A stretch of 64,000 bases of DNA, taken from NCBI RefSeq assembly GCF_014764305.1, contig NZ_CP061703.1:509501-573500 (forward strand), in the 5' to 3' direction. The notes under the pieces were generated by a model, which worked only from the letters and a program-made list of their open reading frames with translations, searched no databases and was not told where the DNA came from. Made by a program: the position numbers and the translations under genes. The number at the start of each line of letters is the position of its first letter. Within the stretch, counting starts at the first letter, position 1. Origin of the DNA: Mesoflavibacter profundi. Lineage in GTDB: Bacteria > Bacteroidota > Bacteroidia > Flavobacteriales > Flavobacteriaceae. This document shows positions 46,830 to 56,096 of this stretch, piece after piece.

Positions 46830-46956
46830 CAATGTATAACCGCAATTACGGCGGATTCGACTACGTCCGAATCCACTCGGAATTGCTAACGTATGTGCTT
46901 AACCGAAAATTATTAACTTTAAAACCGTAACTGACGGTTATACGAGACCGTTGTGC
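46824..46956 (+). repeat. attC-like element 28 (family A)
   Basis: Left core AGTGGCTAAC is the exact reverse complement of the cassette start at 46090. Right core GTTGTGCGTC. Confidence 0.9.
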
Positions 46957-46984
46957 GTCATTAAAATCAACCTCTGAAATCAGA

Positions 46985-47641
46985 ATGAAATTATTAAATA
47001 CAATCGAAATCGAACCTTGGGATTATACGGAAAACGAATATGAATCGCCTTCTGTTTCGAAAGTTGAAAACCCAAAAGCGTGGAGTGACTTCTGGTATAA
47101 ATGTATTTCTGATAGTAATTTACAAAATTTACAACCGATTGAACTTGGCTCGTATTTAGTTGATATAAATAAGATTGGAGAATCTGAATTAAAGACTATT
47201 ATTAAAAAAGAACTCAAAAACGTTGATTTGTCTGACTTCCAAGAATATGTTGGACAAATAATTGGCGGAATTGTAGTTTTAGAAAATGAAAAAATAATAC
47301 TTGAACCGACTTGTTGCGGAGATATATCTAACATTCAGAATTGGGAACAAGTTGGAAATGCTGAATTGAATAAATGGACTCAATTATGGATTGGACATCC
47401 TTGGATTTTTTATAAAAGAACTGATAATTACATTGCGATATCTGATTACACAGATTACAATTTAGAAGACTTTACAGATATATCGGAAAAAAATAAGTTT
47501 TCAGAACAAGAGCTTTTGTCTGAAATCAAAATAAGTCGGAAAAGTCAAATCGAATTTGAAAACCGAATAAGTAAAATTTTAAACCAAATGGAAATTAATA
47601 ATGCTAATGAAATTGCTAAATTAATGACCGGAAATAAATAA
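46985..47641 (+). CDS. hypothetical soluble protein
   Basis: 218 aa, acidic. Conserved-looking segments are IEPWDYTENEYESP, GQIIGGIVVLENEKIILEPTCCGDISNI and WTQLWIGHPWIFYKR. The pattern resembles small immunity proteins of the SUKH/Imm type, but I cannot place it in a family. Confidence 0.73.
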   Translation: MKLLNTIEIEPWDYTENEYESPSVSKVENPKAWSDFWYKCISDSNLQNLQPIELGSYLVDINKIGESELKTIIKKELKNVDLSDFQEYVGQIIGGIVVLENEKIILEPTCCGDISNIQNWEQVGNAELNKWTQLWIGHPWIFYKRTDNYIAISDYTDYNLEDFTDISEKNKFSEQELLSEIKISRKSQIEFENRISKILNQMEINNANEIAKLMTGNK

Positions 47642-47646
47642 CGAAC

Positions 47647-47777
47647 GCACAACAATGGCTATAAGTAATTGCTCGTTCTCGCCTACTTCTGAAAATCCTT
47701 GCGGATTTTCAGTTCGGTGTGTACTTGCAAAGTTAAGTGCTAACCCACGCAACTACTCATAGCCGAGACCGTTAGCA
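47647..47777 (+). repeat. attC-like element 29 (family E)
   Basis: Left core AACGCACAAC pairs with the cassette start GTTGTGCGTC at 46950 over eight bases. Right core GTTAGCATAC. Confidence 0.9.
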
Positions 47778-47783
47778 TACATT

Positions 47784-48287
47784 ATGAAAAACATCACGTT
47801 ACTGATTTTAATATTGAGTTTTATAAGTTGTAATTCGGACAAAAAAATGGCTGAATCAAAAACTACATCTGAAAAACTAAATGCTGACCTAATCGGAATT
47901 TATGAATATAAAACACCTGAACAATCCGAAAATCACTACATCGTTATTGACACTCTGAATGAAAATTATAACGGACTTTATTTCGGAACTGAAGATAGCG
48001 GCGGACACGGAGTTTTCTTTTATGGAAACGGAATGGAAAACCTGAATTTAGCAAACGATAAAATCAGTTTTGAAATCGGAAAAAGAAACTTGTACGAAAC
48101 GACTCGATTTAGAATCGTAAAAAATAGAAAGAATTTAGAAAAGGACTCAACAAGTGGAGTTTCAAAAGGACAACTAAAATATAACGGAGAAATAACGAAA
48201 AACGGAATTAAAGTAAAGTGCGAATCGGAATTTGGATATTGTTGGGAAAACGAAATGAATTTTGAAAAACTAACTGAAAATAAATAA
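47784..48287 (+). CDS. putative lipoprotein
   Basis: 167 aa. Lipobox Cys16 (LSFISCNS). The mature part is beta-rich with YNGLYFGTEDSGGHGVFFYGNG. No family recognised. Confidence 0.76.
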   Translation: MKNITLLILILSFISCNSDKKMAESKTTSEKLNADLIGIYEYKTPEQSENHYIVIDTLNENYNGLYFGTEDSGGHGVFFYGNGMENLNLANDKISFEIGKRNLYETTRFRIVKNRKNLEKDSTSGVSKGQLKYNGEITKNGIKVKCESEFGYCWENEMNFEKLTENK

Positions 48288-48291
48288 CGTA

Positions 48292-48424
48292 TGCTAACAA
48301 TGTATAAAATTAATTGCTTGGTACTAGCCTACTTACGAAAATCCTCGCGGATTTTCTATTCGGTATTTATTTGCTAAATTAGTTGCTTAAACCACGCAAC
48401 TAATCTTATACGAGACCGTTGTAA
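48292..48424 (+). repeat. attC-like element 30 (family H)
   Basis: Left core GTATGCTAAC is the exact reverse complement of the cassette start at 47771. Right core GTTGTAAGCC. Confidence 0.9.
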
Positions 48425-48443
48425 GCCATATAAACAAAACTAA

Positions 48444-50588
48444 ATGTCAGAACACTATTCATCGGATAAACCAGTCGAAATTGAAAATCAAGATAGATTT
48501 CAGAGATACGGATTTTCTAAAAGAATAGCAGAAACCATAGTTCAAAGGGAAAATGAAGAGGGAATTGTTATTGGAATTTATGGAGCTTGGGGTGAAGGTA
48601 AAACTTCGGTTTTAAACTTTATTAAAAGTGAACTTGACCTAAAAGAAAATATTCTCACACTAACTTTAAATCCTTGGAGATATAATGATGAAGAAAGTTT
48701 AATAAAGAACTTTCTAAACAAAGTCGCTGAAGTTCTCGGTAAAGAGCTAGACACAAAAAAAGAGAAACTAGGTAGTTTCATTGAAAAATATGGAACATTT
48801 GGTTCTATCATTGGGAAGGATATTTCTGAAATTGGCAAAAATCTTTCAAGTGTTGATTTGGAAACACTAAAAAACAGAATTGATGAGTTTCTAAAAGAAA
48901 GTGAGAGCAAATTGGTGATTTTCGTTGATGACATAGATAGACTTGATAAACAAGAAATCTATTCTCTATTTAGGTTAGTCAAATTAACAGCAGATTTCAC
49001 TAACACTACTTATGTTCTTTCTTTTGACGAAAAAATGGTTGCTTCGGCAATAGGAGAGCGTTTTGGAAAAGGGAATATAGATTCCGGTCATAATTTCTTA
49101 GAAAAAATCATTCAAGTACCTTTACAAATTCCTCAAGCTCAGCCAGATGCTTTAAAAAAATATTGTTTTGAATTAGTCGATAATGCAATCAATAAGAGCG
49201 CATTAGAATTAACAAAAGAAGAAGTGCAACGCTTTGTATCGGCTTTTTCACACAATATATTATTACGTCTAAAAACACCAAGGTTAGCAATTAGATATGG
49301 TAATTCATTATCATTTGCAATACCACTTTTAAAAGGTGAGGTAAATCACGTTGACTTAATGCTTATTGAAGCAATAAAAGTTTTTTATCCAAAACACTAT
49401 CTTTTCATAAAATCATTTCCTCATTACTTTACTTCTTCATATTCCTCTCATTCAAACTATGGTGGTGGTCAACCTGTAAATGAAAAAAAAGAGGAACTAA
49501 AAAAGCATTTAGATGAACTTGCTTCTGATTTAACTAAGAATGAGAAAGATGCAATATTCCAATTATTAAAGACATTGTTTCCTAGATTAAATGAGGCTTT
49601 CCATAATACATTCCAGCACGAAGGACACAAACAATGGTTAAAGGAAAAGAGAATTGTTTCAACGAGTTACTTTAAAAGATATTTTTCTTATGCAGTAATC
49701 GAAGGAGAGCTTTCAGATGTTATGTTTGAGGAATTTATGCAATCTCTGGAGGCAATAGAGATTAAGGATATAGCTAAAGGAATGAAAGACATTATAAACC
49801 AAAGTTCCCCTGAAAATTTTTTATTTAAAGTAAGAACTTATGAAGACAGTCTTTCTTGGAAAGCTTCACAAAATTTGATTCTAACAATTGCAGTAATGTC
49901 AGAGTTGTTTCCAAAAGGTGATTCGTTTTTTAGTTTTGGTATGGGTGGTGCACAGTCACAAGCTTCAATTTTTATATATAATCTGCTAAAAAATCACAAG
50001 GATAATGACGAAGTTTTCGAACTGTCAAAAACACTTATGGGAAAAGAAATTCCTTATGACTTTGCTTATCAAATAAATAATTGGCTAAGGTCTGGTGAAG
50101 GAGAGGAAAAAATATTTAAACCAGAGCAATATGTAGAATTGGCAACAGTGCTAAGAAAAAGAGCTTTAGAGGAATGCGGTGAATTACCAATATTCGTAAA
50201 GTTTCCAGATAATATCTTCTATATATTAAGCACTTGGTATGAAGATAATCCTGAAGATTTAGAAAGTTACCTAAAAGGATACATTGATGAAGAGCCAAAA
50301 TATTTGAAACAATTATTTCTAGCTTTAACACCGACTGCAACTAGCTCTAATCATCCAGAGCCCTATAAATCAAATTTTGACAAAGAAGGGTACGATTACA
50401 TAACAAATATTCTCAATAAAGATTATTTACACGCTAAAATCAATGAATATTTCTCGGATGAATTACATCAAGAAGAAGTGAAATTTCAAAGATTTGACCA
50501 CAATCAGTCTGAAATTAATATTTTACGACAATTTGAGCATTGGTATTCAAAAGATGATGGAATTGAAGAAGCAGAAATTGTAGAATAA
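48444..50588 (+). CDS. KAP-family P-loop NTPase
   Basis: 714 aa, the largest cassette gene in the window. Walker A is GAWGEGKTS (residues 47-55). Walker B is LVIFVDDIDRLD with Asp162 and Asp163. The order and spacing, including the TLTLNPWRYND segment after Walker A, match KAP NTPases such as the T7-exclusion protein PifA. There are no obvious membrane helices between the Walker motifs, unlike many KAP proteins. The C-terminal 400 residues are helical with no second domain recognised. A phage-exclusion role is a reasonable inference. Confidence 0.88.
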   Translation: MSEHYSSDKPVEIENQDRFQRYGFSKRIAETIVQRENEEGIVIGIYGAWGEGKTSVLNFIKSELDLKENILTLTLNPWRYNDEESLIKNFLNKVAEVLGKELDTKKEKLGSFIEKYGTFGSIIGKDISEIGKNLSSVDLETLKNRIDEFLKESESKLVIFVDDIDRLDKQEIYSLFRLVKLTADFTNTTYVLSFDEKMVASAIGERFGKGNIDSGHNFLEKIIQVPLQIPQAQPDALKKYCFELVDNAINKSALELTKEEVQRFVSAFSHNILLRLKTPRLAIRYGNSLSFAIPLLKGEVNHVDLMLIEAIKVFYPKHYLFIKSFPHYFTSSYSSHSNYGGGQPVNEKKEELKKHLDELASDLTKNEKDAIFQLLKTLFPRLNEAFHNTFQHEGHKQWLKEKRIVSTSYFKRYFSYAVIEGELSDVMFEEFMQSLEAIEIKDIAKGMKDIINQSSPENFLFKVRTYEDSLSWKASQNLILTIAVMSELFPKGDSFFSFGMGGAQSQASIFIYNLLKNHKDNDEVFELSKTLMGKEIPYDFAYQINNWLRSGEGEEKIFKPEQYVELATVLRKRALEECGELPIFVKFPDNIFYILSTWYEDNPEDLESYLKGYIDEEPKYLKQLFLALTPTATSSNHPEPYKSNFDKEGYDYITNILNKDYLHAKINEYFSDELHQEEVKFQRFDHNQSEINILRQFEHWYSKDDGIEEAEIVE

Positions 50589-50595
50589 ATACGGC

Positions 50596-50726
50596 TTACA
50601 ACAATGTATAAAAATAATAGCGGTTTAATCGCTAAAAACAAACCAAGTAAATATAAAAAGGCCAATGCTTAACCGAAAAGTTAGTGCGTAATAATCCGCT
50701 ACTATTCTTATACTAGACCGTTACCT
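50596..50726 (+). repeat. attC-like element 31 (divergent)
   Basis: Left core GGCTTACAAC is the exact reverse complement of the cassette start at 48418. Right core GTTACCTGTA. The body is unlike other families: outer stem GTATAAAAATAATAGCGG paired with CCGCTACTATTCTTATAC with few mismatches, and AGCGGTTTAATCGCT as an inner hairpin. Confidence 0.82.
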
Positions 50727-50759
50727 GTAAGCCAAGAACAATAATTAGAATCAAAATAA

Positions 50760-51197
50760 ATGATAGAAAAAAACATAGGATTTATTAAACAAATAATTGA
50801 AGAAGGTATTCCAGTTCATAAATTTTTAGGACTAAAATTATTGGAACTTGAAAAAGGGTTTGTAAAAGTTAAAGTTCCCTTTAGAGATGAAATTGTTGGA
50901 GATATGAGAACAAACAGGTGGCACGGAGGAATTATTGCTACAATAATGGACTCTGTTGGTGGTATTGCAGGAAGCACTCACTTTACGTCATTGGAAGATA
51001 AATTAGTAACTATTGATTTAAGAATAGATTATTTAAAAGGTGCTGAAGCATCTGAAATAATTGTGGAAGGTAAAATAGTTAGGTTAGGTAATAGAATACT
51101 TGTAACGAAAATGAAAGCCTTTCAGAATGATGAATTAATTGCAGAAGGAAAAGGCGTATATAATTTCATACGAATTAACAAATCAACGGAAAAATAG
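50760..51197 (+). CDS. hotdog-fold thioesterase (PaaI type)
   Basis: 145 aa. The hotdog signature RWHGGIIATIMDSVGGIAG (His near residue 58, Asp near 67) is that of PaaI/YbgC-like acyl-CoA thioesterases. VTIDLRIDYLKGA and the VEGKIVRLGNRI strands follow. It likely hydrolyses a small acyl-CoA; substrate unknown. It is one of the very few enzyme-like, non-conflict cassettes here and lies between two divergent attC elements. Confidence 0.88.
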   Translation: MIEKNIGFIKQIIEEGIPVHKFLGLKLLELEKGFVKVKVPFRDEIVGDMRTNRWHGGIIATIMDSVGGIAGSTHFTSLEDKLVTIDLRIDYLKGAEASEIIVEGKIVRLGNRILVTKMKAFQNDELIAEGKGVYNFIRINKSTEK

Positions 51198-51219
51198 GAA
51201 CTGAAACAAAATAGCCTAC

Positions 51220-51408
51220 AGGTAACAAAGTGTAAAAATAATAAGGGTTTTAGTGCTTATCCCAAAGTGAAGTGCATTTTACAAAGTCCGCAAAATTTAC
51301 AATTTTGCATGTCTATTAATTAAAGAAAAAATTGCAAATTTGGCTAAGTGATAAATTGAAAGTTCAGTCCTTCGAAATCCCTTACTATTCTTACACAAAC
51401 CGTTGTAG
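51220..51408 (+). repeat. attC-like element 32 (divergent, long)
   Basis: 189 bases, the longest. Left core TACAGGTAAC is the exact reverse complement of the cassette start at 50720. Right core GTTGTAGCCA. Outer stem GTGTAAAAATAATAAGGG / CCCTTACTATTCTTACAC, with an inner GCAAAATTT / AAATTTTGC-like hairpin. Confidence 0.8.
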
Positions 51409-51420
51409 CCAATTTGAGAA

Positions 51421-52167
51421 ATGACAATCCGAGAGATATTAAATACCACAAAACACAGACCTTGGAAAATTCCGACTGACAGTTGGAAATTTTATCAAGA
51501 GTGGAATAATGCAATATTTCTTCATTATCAAGTTGACTTAACTGAATTGAAAAAGCTCGTTCCTAAAGAATTGGAAATTGACCTTTTTGACGGTAAACCT
51601 TGGATTTCAGTTGTTGCTTTTACAATGGAAAAAATTAGACCAAAAAGCTTGCCTTCATTTTCACCAATATCGGATTTTGACGAGATAAATATTCGGACTT
51701 ACGTTAAATCAAATAATAAAACAGGAGTTTACTTTTTGAGTATCGAAGGTGGTAAAAGTTTATCGTGTAAAGTCGCAAAAGGGATTTCGGAACTTCCATA
51801 TAGATATTCAAAAATTAAACGGACTGAACAAAATTACCAATCCCAAAATTCGGAATTTAATGACAACCTTAACATTGAATTTAAAATTGGAAAAGAAACA
51901 ACTGACAAAACGGAATTGGACAAATGGTTAACGGAAAGATATGCTCTTTTCCAAGATACAAACGACTCGATAAACGAGTTTGAAATCCATCATTTGGAAT
52001 GGCCAATTAATGAAATCGACTTACAAAAATTGGAATTAAATTATCCAAGATTTGAAAAATTAATAAATGAAAAACCAAGTAGAATTCATTACTCAAAAGG
52101 AGTAAAAGTATTGGCTTGGGGAAAAATAAAAAATAAAAAAACTGGCTACAACAATGGCTATAAATAA
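51421..52167 (+). CDS. DUF2071 (YqjF-like) protein
   Basis: 248 aa. Matches the DUF2071 pattern: HRPWKIPTDSWKFYQEWNNAIFLHYQVD, KLVPKELEIDLFDGKPWISVVAFTM and NIRTYVKSNNKTGVYFLSIEG. The fold resembles acetoacetate decarboxylase-like proteins; function is unknown. The last residues (GYNNGYK) are read from the attC. Confidence 0.85.
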   Translation: MTIREILNTTKHRPWKIPTDSWKFYQEWNNAIFLHYQVDLTELKKLVPKELEIDLFDGKPWISVVAFTMEKIRPKSLPSFSPISDFDEINIRTYVKSNNKTGVYFLSIEGGKSLSCKVAKGISELPYRYSKIKRTEQNYQSQNSEFNDNLNIEFKIGKETTDKTELDKWLTERYALFQDTNDSINEFEIHHLEWPINEIDLQKLELNYPRFEKLINEKPSRIHYSKGVKVLAWGKIKNKKTGYNNGYK

Positions 52168-52276
52168 TTGCTTGTTCTCGCCTACTTCTGAAAATCCTCG
52201 CGGATTTTCAGTTTGGTGTGTACTTGCAAAGTTAAGTGCTAAACCACGCAACTATTCATAGCCGAGACCGTTGGCA
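52146..52276 (+). repeat. attC-like element 33 (family E)
   Basis: Left core TGGCTACAAC is the exact reverse complement of the cassette start at 51402. Right core GTTGGCAACA. Confidence 0.9.
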
Positions 52277-52291
52277 ACAAGCTAAACAAAA

Positions 52292-53062
52292 ATGAAAGAG
52301 ACGGAAAAACAGAAAAAAATCCGATTAATAATAATCATTCTGACAATTGTCGGACTGGTTAGTTTTCTATCTCAAACTGTAACTGTTTTTGCATATGGAA
52401 TTGACAATACGACTGACTTTTATTTATTGCTTTATCCAATCTTATTTGTTTCTCTAATTTTGGTATTAGCCAAATCAAAATTCGGAATTTTATTGACTTT
52501 ACTGACTTCGATTTCATATAGCATTTTACTAACAAACGAAGTCGGAAAATATTTGATTTTTGATTTCCAGAACAGTACTTTGATTTTAGTTCTGCTACTT
52601 CCCTATTTAATATTTTTGAGTTTAATTCCATTGTCAATTGTTTATTTAACTGACAAAACGGAGAATAGAAAAAAATTTCAATTGACTTCTATTCTGTTTG
52701 CTCTTGGATTTTTTGCTTTCATAATTTTTGACCGAATGGACAAAGATTATTCGAGAACAGTTTTTGTGGACGCAGTTTTGAAAAATAACGGAATTGTGGA
52801 ATTAAAACTAAAACCTGGATTTGCCGACTCAAGGGAATTTTATGTAAATACTAACTCGAAAGAATTAGAAAAAATAATAAAGGTAAAAGGAGAATTTGTT
52901 CAAGGAAGTTACTTTTTATCAAACACTCGCATTCAAACGAATTACAAGTTTAACAAACTACAATCTTTGACAATAATAGAATTTAATAAAAATATAGAGT
53001 TGCCTAAACTGACTTGGAATGTGGATGAAATAAACGGAAATTATGACTTTATTCGACCATAA
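52292..53062 (+). CDS. membrane protein with C-terminal soluble domain
   Basis: 256 aa. Five membrane helices within the first 150 residues (about 10-31, 43-60, 63-85, 96-118, 130-146). A soluble domain of about 100 residues follows, starting VFVDAVLKNNGIVELKLK. No family recognised. Confidence 0.73.
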   Translation: MKETEKQKKIRLIIIILTIVGLVSFLSQTVTVFAYGIDNTTDFYLLLYPILFVSLILVLAKSKFGILLTLLTSISYSILLTNEVGKYLIFDFQNSTLILVLLLPYLIFLSLIPLSIVYLTDKTENRKKFQLTSILFALGFFAFIIFDRMDKDYSRTVFVDAVLKNNGIVELKLKPGFADSREFYVNTNSKELEKIIKVKGEFVQGSYFLSNTRIQTNYKFNKLQSLTIIEFNKNIELPKLTWNVDEINGNYDFIRP

Positions 53063-53072
53063 AAAAGCCAGT

Positions 53073-53205
53073 TGCCAACAATGTATAACCGCAATTACGG
53101 CGGATTCGACTACGTCCGAATCCACTCGGAATTGCTAACGTCAGTTCTTAACCGAAAATTATTAACTTTAAATCCGTAACTGACGGTTATACGAGACCGT
53201 TGTAG
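53073..53205 (+). repeat. attC-like element 34 (family A)
   Basis: Left core AGTTGCCAAC pairs with the cassette start GTTGGCAACA at 52270 over nine bases. Right core GTTGTAGCAC. Confidence 0.9.
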
Positions 53206-53217
53206 CACATATGAGAA

Positions 53218-53643
53218 ATGAAAAATTTGAAAGCAAAAATTAGTGATCCTTCATCTCAAGATTTTGACTTGAAAAATGAGGCTACACTTGATGAATATTT
53301 AGATTTACCACCTTCACATTGGACAATTGGCTCTGGAGATTCAGCATTGTGGAAAGATAATTCCAACGGACTTATGTTTTTTAAAATTGACCATAACTCA
53401 TATTTTTTAATGGAAATATCATCATATTTATCACCTATTCAAAACCAAGATGATATAAAATGGATTTCACACTATATTGGTGGAGAGCCGTTCTTTTTTT
53501 CATCAAGACACTTATGTTCTAAAGAAGCGGTAATGAAAATCTTATTGGAATATGCTGAATCTGGAAAATTGAATATAGATTTTAAGTGGACTGACCCAAT
53601 TCCCGACGAAGAGTTGTATTTCGAACTTCTGAACGAGAAATAA
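53218..53643 (+). CDS. hypothetical protein, possible Imm1-like
   Basis: 141 aa. An acidic, soluble protein with LDLPPSHWTIGSGDSALWKD, a GLMFFKIDHNSYFLMEISS strand pair and KEAVMKILLEYAESGK near the end. The layout recalls Imm1-type immunity proteins, with low certainty. An out-of-frame ATG occurs 7 bases earlier. Confidence 0.7.
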   Translation: MKNLKAKISDPSSQDFDLKNEATLDEYLDLPPSHWTIGSGDSALWKDNSNGLMFFKIDHNSYFLMEISSYLSPIQNQDDIKWISHYIGGEPFFFSSRHLCSKEAVMKILLEYAESGKLNIDFKWTDPIPDEELYFELLNEK

Positions 53644-53671
53644 AAGATTATGAAACTGAATAAAATACGTG

Positions 53672-53804
53672 CTACAACAATGTATAACCGCAATTACGGC
53701 GGATTCGACTACGTCCGAATCCACTCGAAATTGCTAACGTCAGTTCTTAACTGAAAATCATTAACTTTAATCCCGTAACTGACGGTTATACGAGACCGTT
53801 GGCA
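53672..53804 (+). repeat. attC-like element 35 (family A)
   Basis: Left core GTGCTACAAC is the exact reverse complement of the cassette start at 53199. Right core GTTGGCAACA. Carries a CTCGAAATT change where family A has CTCGGAATT. Confidence 0.9.
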
Positions 53805-53826
53805 ACAAGCTGAAAACAGAAGATCG

Positions 53827-54072
53827 TTGAGAAAACCGTTCTACATAATTGCTTTGATTTTACTAATAATCGGAATTCCATTATTTGAATTTATGGCTTT
53901 TAATTCAATGGTAAGTTTAAAGTACGAGACACGTGAATTGACTGATTGTATTTCTCTCGTTTCTGGAGTTAATTTATGCCGAACAATAAAAACATTTCAC
54001 GTTTTGGCAATATTCTGTGGACTGACTTTTATCGGTTTATTAATTTATAGAAAACGAATTTTAAAACCGTAA
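53827..54072 (+). CDS. small membrane protein
   Basis: 81 aa, two membrane helices (about 5-26 and 58-75) with a cysteine-containing loop between them (DCISLVSGVNLC). Start is TTG. First gene of a two-gene cassette; the next gene starts 10 bases on. Confidence 0.65.
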   Translation: MRKPFYIIALILLIIGIPLFEFMAFNSMVSLKYETRELTDCISLVSGVNLCRTIKTFHVLAIFCGLTFIGLLIYRKRILKP

Positions 54073-54082
54073 AATTTAAAAA

Positions 54083-54541
54083 ATGAACGACATTAAGAAA
54101 ATCAAAATATTTACAATACTAATCCATTCGTTCATAATAATTGGAGCTGGACACGGAATTGGAATTATGGGAATGATTGATATTGCGAGTATTCCAAACT
54201 TAATTGACAATTACGAATTTACAATAAGCGGAAATTTTGATGATAATATTATGTCAATCGGACTTTTGTCCTTAATTGGTAAAATAATGCTGATTATTAG
54301 CTTGTTTGTGAAAATTAATCGGATTAAAAATCTGACTGGAATAATCGGAATTTCACTCTTATGGATAACAGTCTATTTTCTGACTTCTGGAAATTGGGAT
54401 TACAGTTCACTATACAAAATAGCTTTTTGGACAAGTGTTCCGTTTCTAATTTCATCTATAATTCTGACTTACTTAATAATTAAAAATATTAAACAAAATA
54501 CAGAACAGAACATTGAACTTAACGAACAACAAAAAGTATAA
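54083..54541 (+). CDS. polytopic membrane protein
   Basis: 152 aa, four helices (about 8-28, 55-75, 85-103, 112-135), then a polar tail ending NELNEQQKV. Second gene of its cassette. No family recognised. Confidence 0.72.
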   Translation: MNDIKKIKIFTILIHSFIIIGAGHGIGIMGMIDIASIPNLIDNYEFTISGNFDDNIMSIGLLSLIGKIMLIISLFVKINRIKNLTGIIGISLLWITVYFLTSGNWDYSSLYKIAFWTSVPFLISSIILTYLIIKNIKQNTEQNIELNEQQKV

Positions 54542-54559
54542 CGGAATTGAAAAGCCAGT

Positions 54560-54692
54560 TGCCAACAATGGCTATAAATAATTGCTTGGTCTATGCTTAA
54601 TCGGAAAATCCTACGGATTTTCCTTTGGTTCGAGAACTTTTTCTAAATTAGTAACCAAACCACGCAACTATCCATAGCCGAGACCGTTAGCT
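54560..54692 (+). repeat. attC-like element 36 (unique variant)
   Basis: Left core AGTTGCCAAC pairs with the cassette start GTTGGCAACA at 53798 over nine bases. Right core GTTAGCTTCA opens gene-less cassette copy 2. Inner hairpin GGAAAATCC / GGATTTTCC. Confidence 0.88.
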
Positions 54693-55041
54693 TCAATGCA
54701 TAAGCAAGTTTGCGGTCAGAAAAAATGCCTGGTTTATTTTCTCGATTTTTTTAGAATTTTAAGGCAGATAATTCCGAAAAATTGTGTGCGGAACTTCAAA
54801 ATTAACGGAAATTGGTAAGCGTAACGGAATAACTTACTCAAATGCGGAATTTAACCACGACTGACATTTTAGCTCGTTTGCGGAATCTGAATCTGAGAAT
54901 CAACATCTGAATTACTCACTCAAATCGGAATCGCAATGATCGGAGTTTTAGCCAGTTTACGGAAAGCTAACTCTTGAGACGAATGAAAACTAAAATGTGC
55001 AAAACGTAATGAATCCATAAGCGGAGTTTTGCACAAAAGCT
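54687..55041 (+). mobile_element. gene-less cassette, copy 2 of 3
   Basis: Near-identical to 27197-27551, differing at scattered positions (for example AGCGTAACGG for AGCATAACGG). No reading frame above 60 codons. Followed by the same attC family G as the other copies. Confidence 0.75.
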
Positions 55042-55166
55042 AACAACGTGTATTATTCATTACGGCGGAATTTCCTTGCGGAAATTCCTAACTTTTTACT
55101 AATTTAGTTCTCTGCGGAAAATCATTGCTGATTTTCCGTAACAAACAATACACAATCACGTTAGGC
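55038..55166 (+). repeat. attC-like element 37 (family G)
   Basis: Ends gene-less cassette copy 2. Left core AAAAGCTAAC, right core GTTAGGCAAC. Confidence 0.88.
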
Positions 55167-55177
55167 AACATTAGAAA

Positions 55178-55930
55178 ATGAAGATAAACCAAAATCAACC
55201 AACAGCTTACGACATCGTTTTTCCTGTTTTTGGAGGGAATAAAACTGAAAACGGAAATTTTGAACCGATAAACATTTTTGGAACTGCCTTTTACATTAAA
55301 AACAATTTCTACATTACTTGTGCTCATACAATCAAAAATGCAAATGAATATGAGATTATGGCACTTGGTTTTCAGAATGAAAATGGAACTTTAAGTTTTA
55401 CCGAAGTTCAAAAAAGTGAAATATTTGAAGAAAATGATTCTGGAATTTTAATTGCAAACATTGCCAGAGCAAAGGCTTATCCTTGGCTAAAAACTAAACT
55501 TGCGATGCTAAATAATGTTGTAAGCACAGGATATGCTTATGGATTTGATAATGCAAATTCTGAAGTATTAATTAGAAGCTACAAAGGCCATATCACTTTA
55601 GTTGGCTATTATCATAAATTCCCGAAGAAACCTGCACACTATGAACTCTCTTATATGTGTCCGAGAGGAATTTCGGGAGCACCTTTAATTTACATTCATA
55701 ATAATCAGCCATTTATTTGTGGATTTACAATTGGTAATGAAAGAACAAGCATTGTAATATGGAGCAATAAAGAACAGGATATAGAAAATAATAAAACTTC
55801 TGAATATGTACTTGAAGAAGCACTTCATAGAGGAATAGCTCTTCAAGCTGAAAGCTTTCTGGAATTGCAATCTGAAATTCTTGAAATGAGTATTGGAGAA
55901 TATTTGGAAAAGGAAAATTTAATAAAATAA
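55178..55930 (+). CDS. trypsin-like serine peptidase
   Basis: 250 aa, no signal peptide, so cytoplasmic. The catalytic triad is visible: His50 in YITCAHTI, Asp87 in EENDSGILI and Ser166 in PRGISGAPLIY, a GISGAP variant of GDSGGP. The FGTAFYIKNNF strand precedes the His. Cytoplasmic trypsin-like proteases occur in bacterial defence modules, where they act as effectors. No partner gene is present in this cassette. Confidence 0.84.
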   Translation: MKINQNQPTAYDIVFPVFGGNKTENGNFEPINIFGTAFYIKNNFYITCAHTIKNANEYEIMALGFQNENGTLSFTEVQKSEIFEENDSGILIANIARAKAYPWLKTKLAMLNNVVSTGYAYGFDNANSEVLIRSYKGHITLVGYYHKFPKKPAHYELSYMCPRGISGAPLIYIHNNQPFICGFTIGNERTSIVIWSNKEQDIENNKTSEYVLEEALHRGIALQAESFLELQSEILEMSIGEYLEKENLIK

Positions 55931-55934
55931 CGTT

Positions 55935-56066
55935 GCCTAACAACGTGTATAATTCATTGCTAGTACTCGCCTACTTACGAAAATCCTCGCGGATTTTCTA
56001 TTCGGTTTGTATTTGCTAATTTAGTTGCTGAAATACGCAACGAAATCATACACAAACACGTTAGCC
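55935..56066 (+). repeat. attC-like element 38 (family H)
   Basis: Left core GTTGCCTAAC is the exact reverse complement of the cassette start at 55160. Right core GTTAGCCCTA. The centre carries TAATTTAG. Confidence 0.88.
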
Positions 56067-56096
56067 CTAATTACCACAAAACCCATCGAAAATTGA

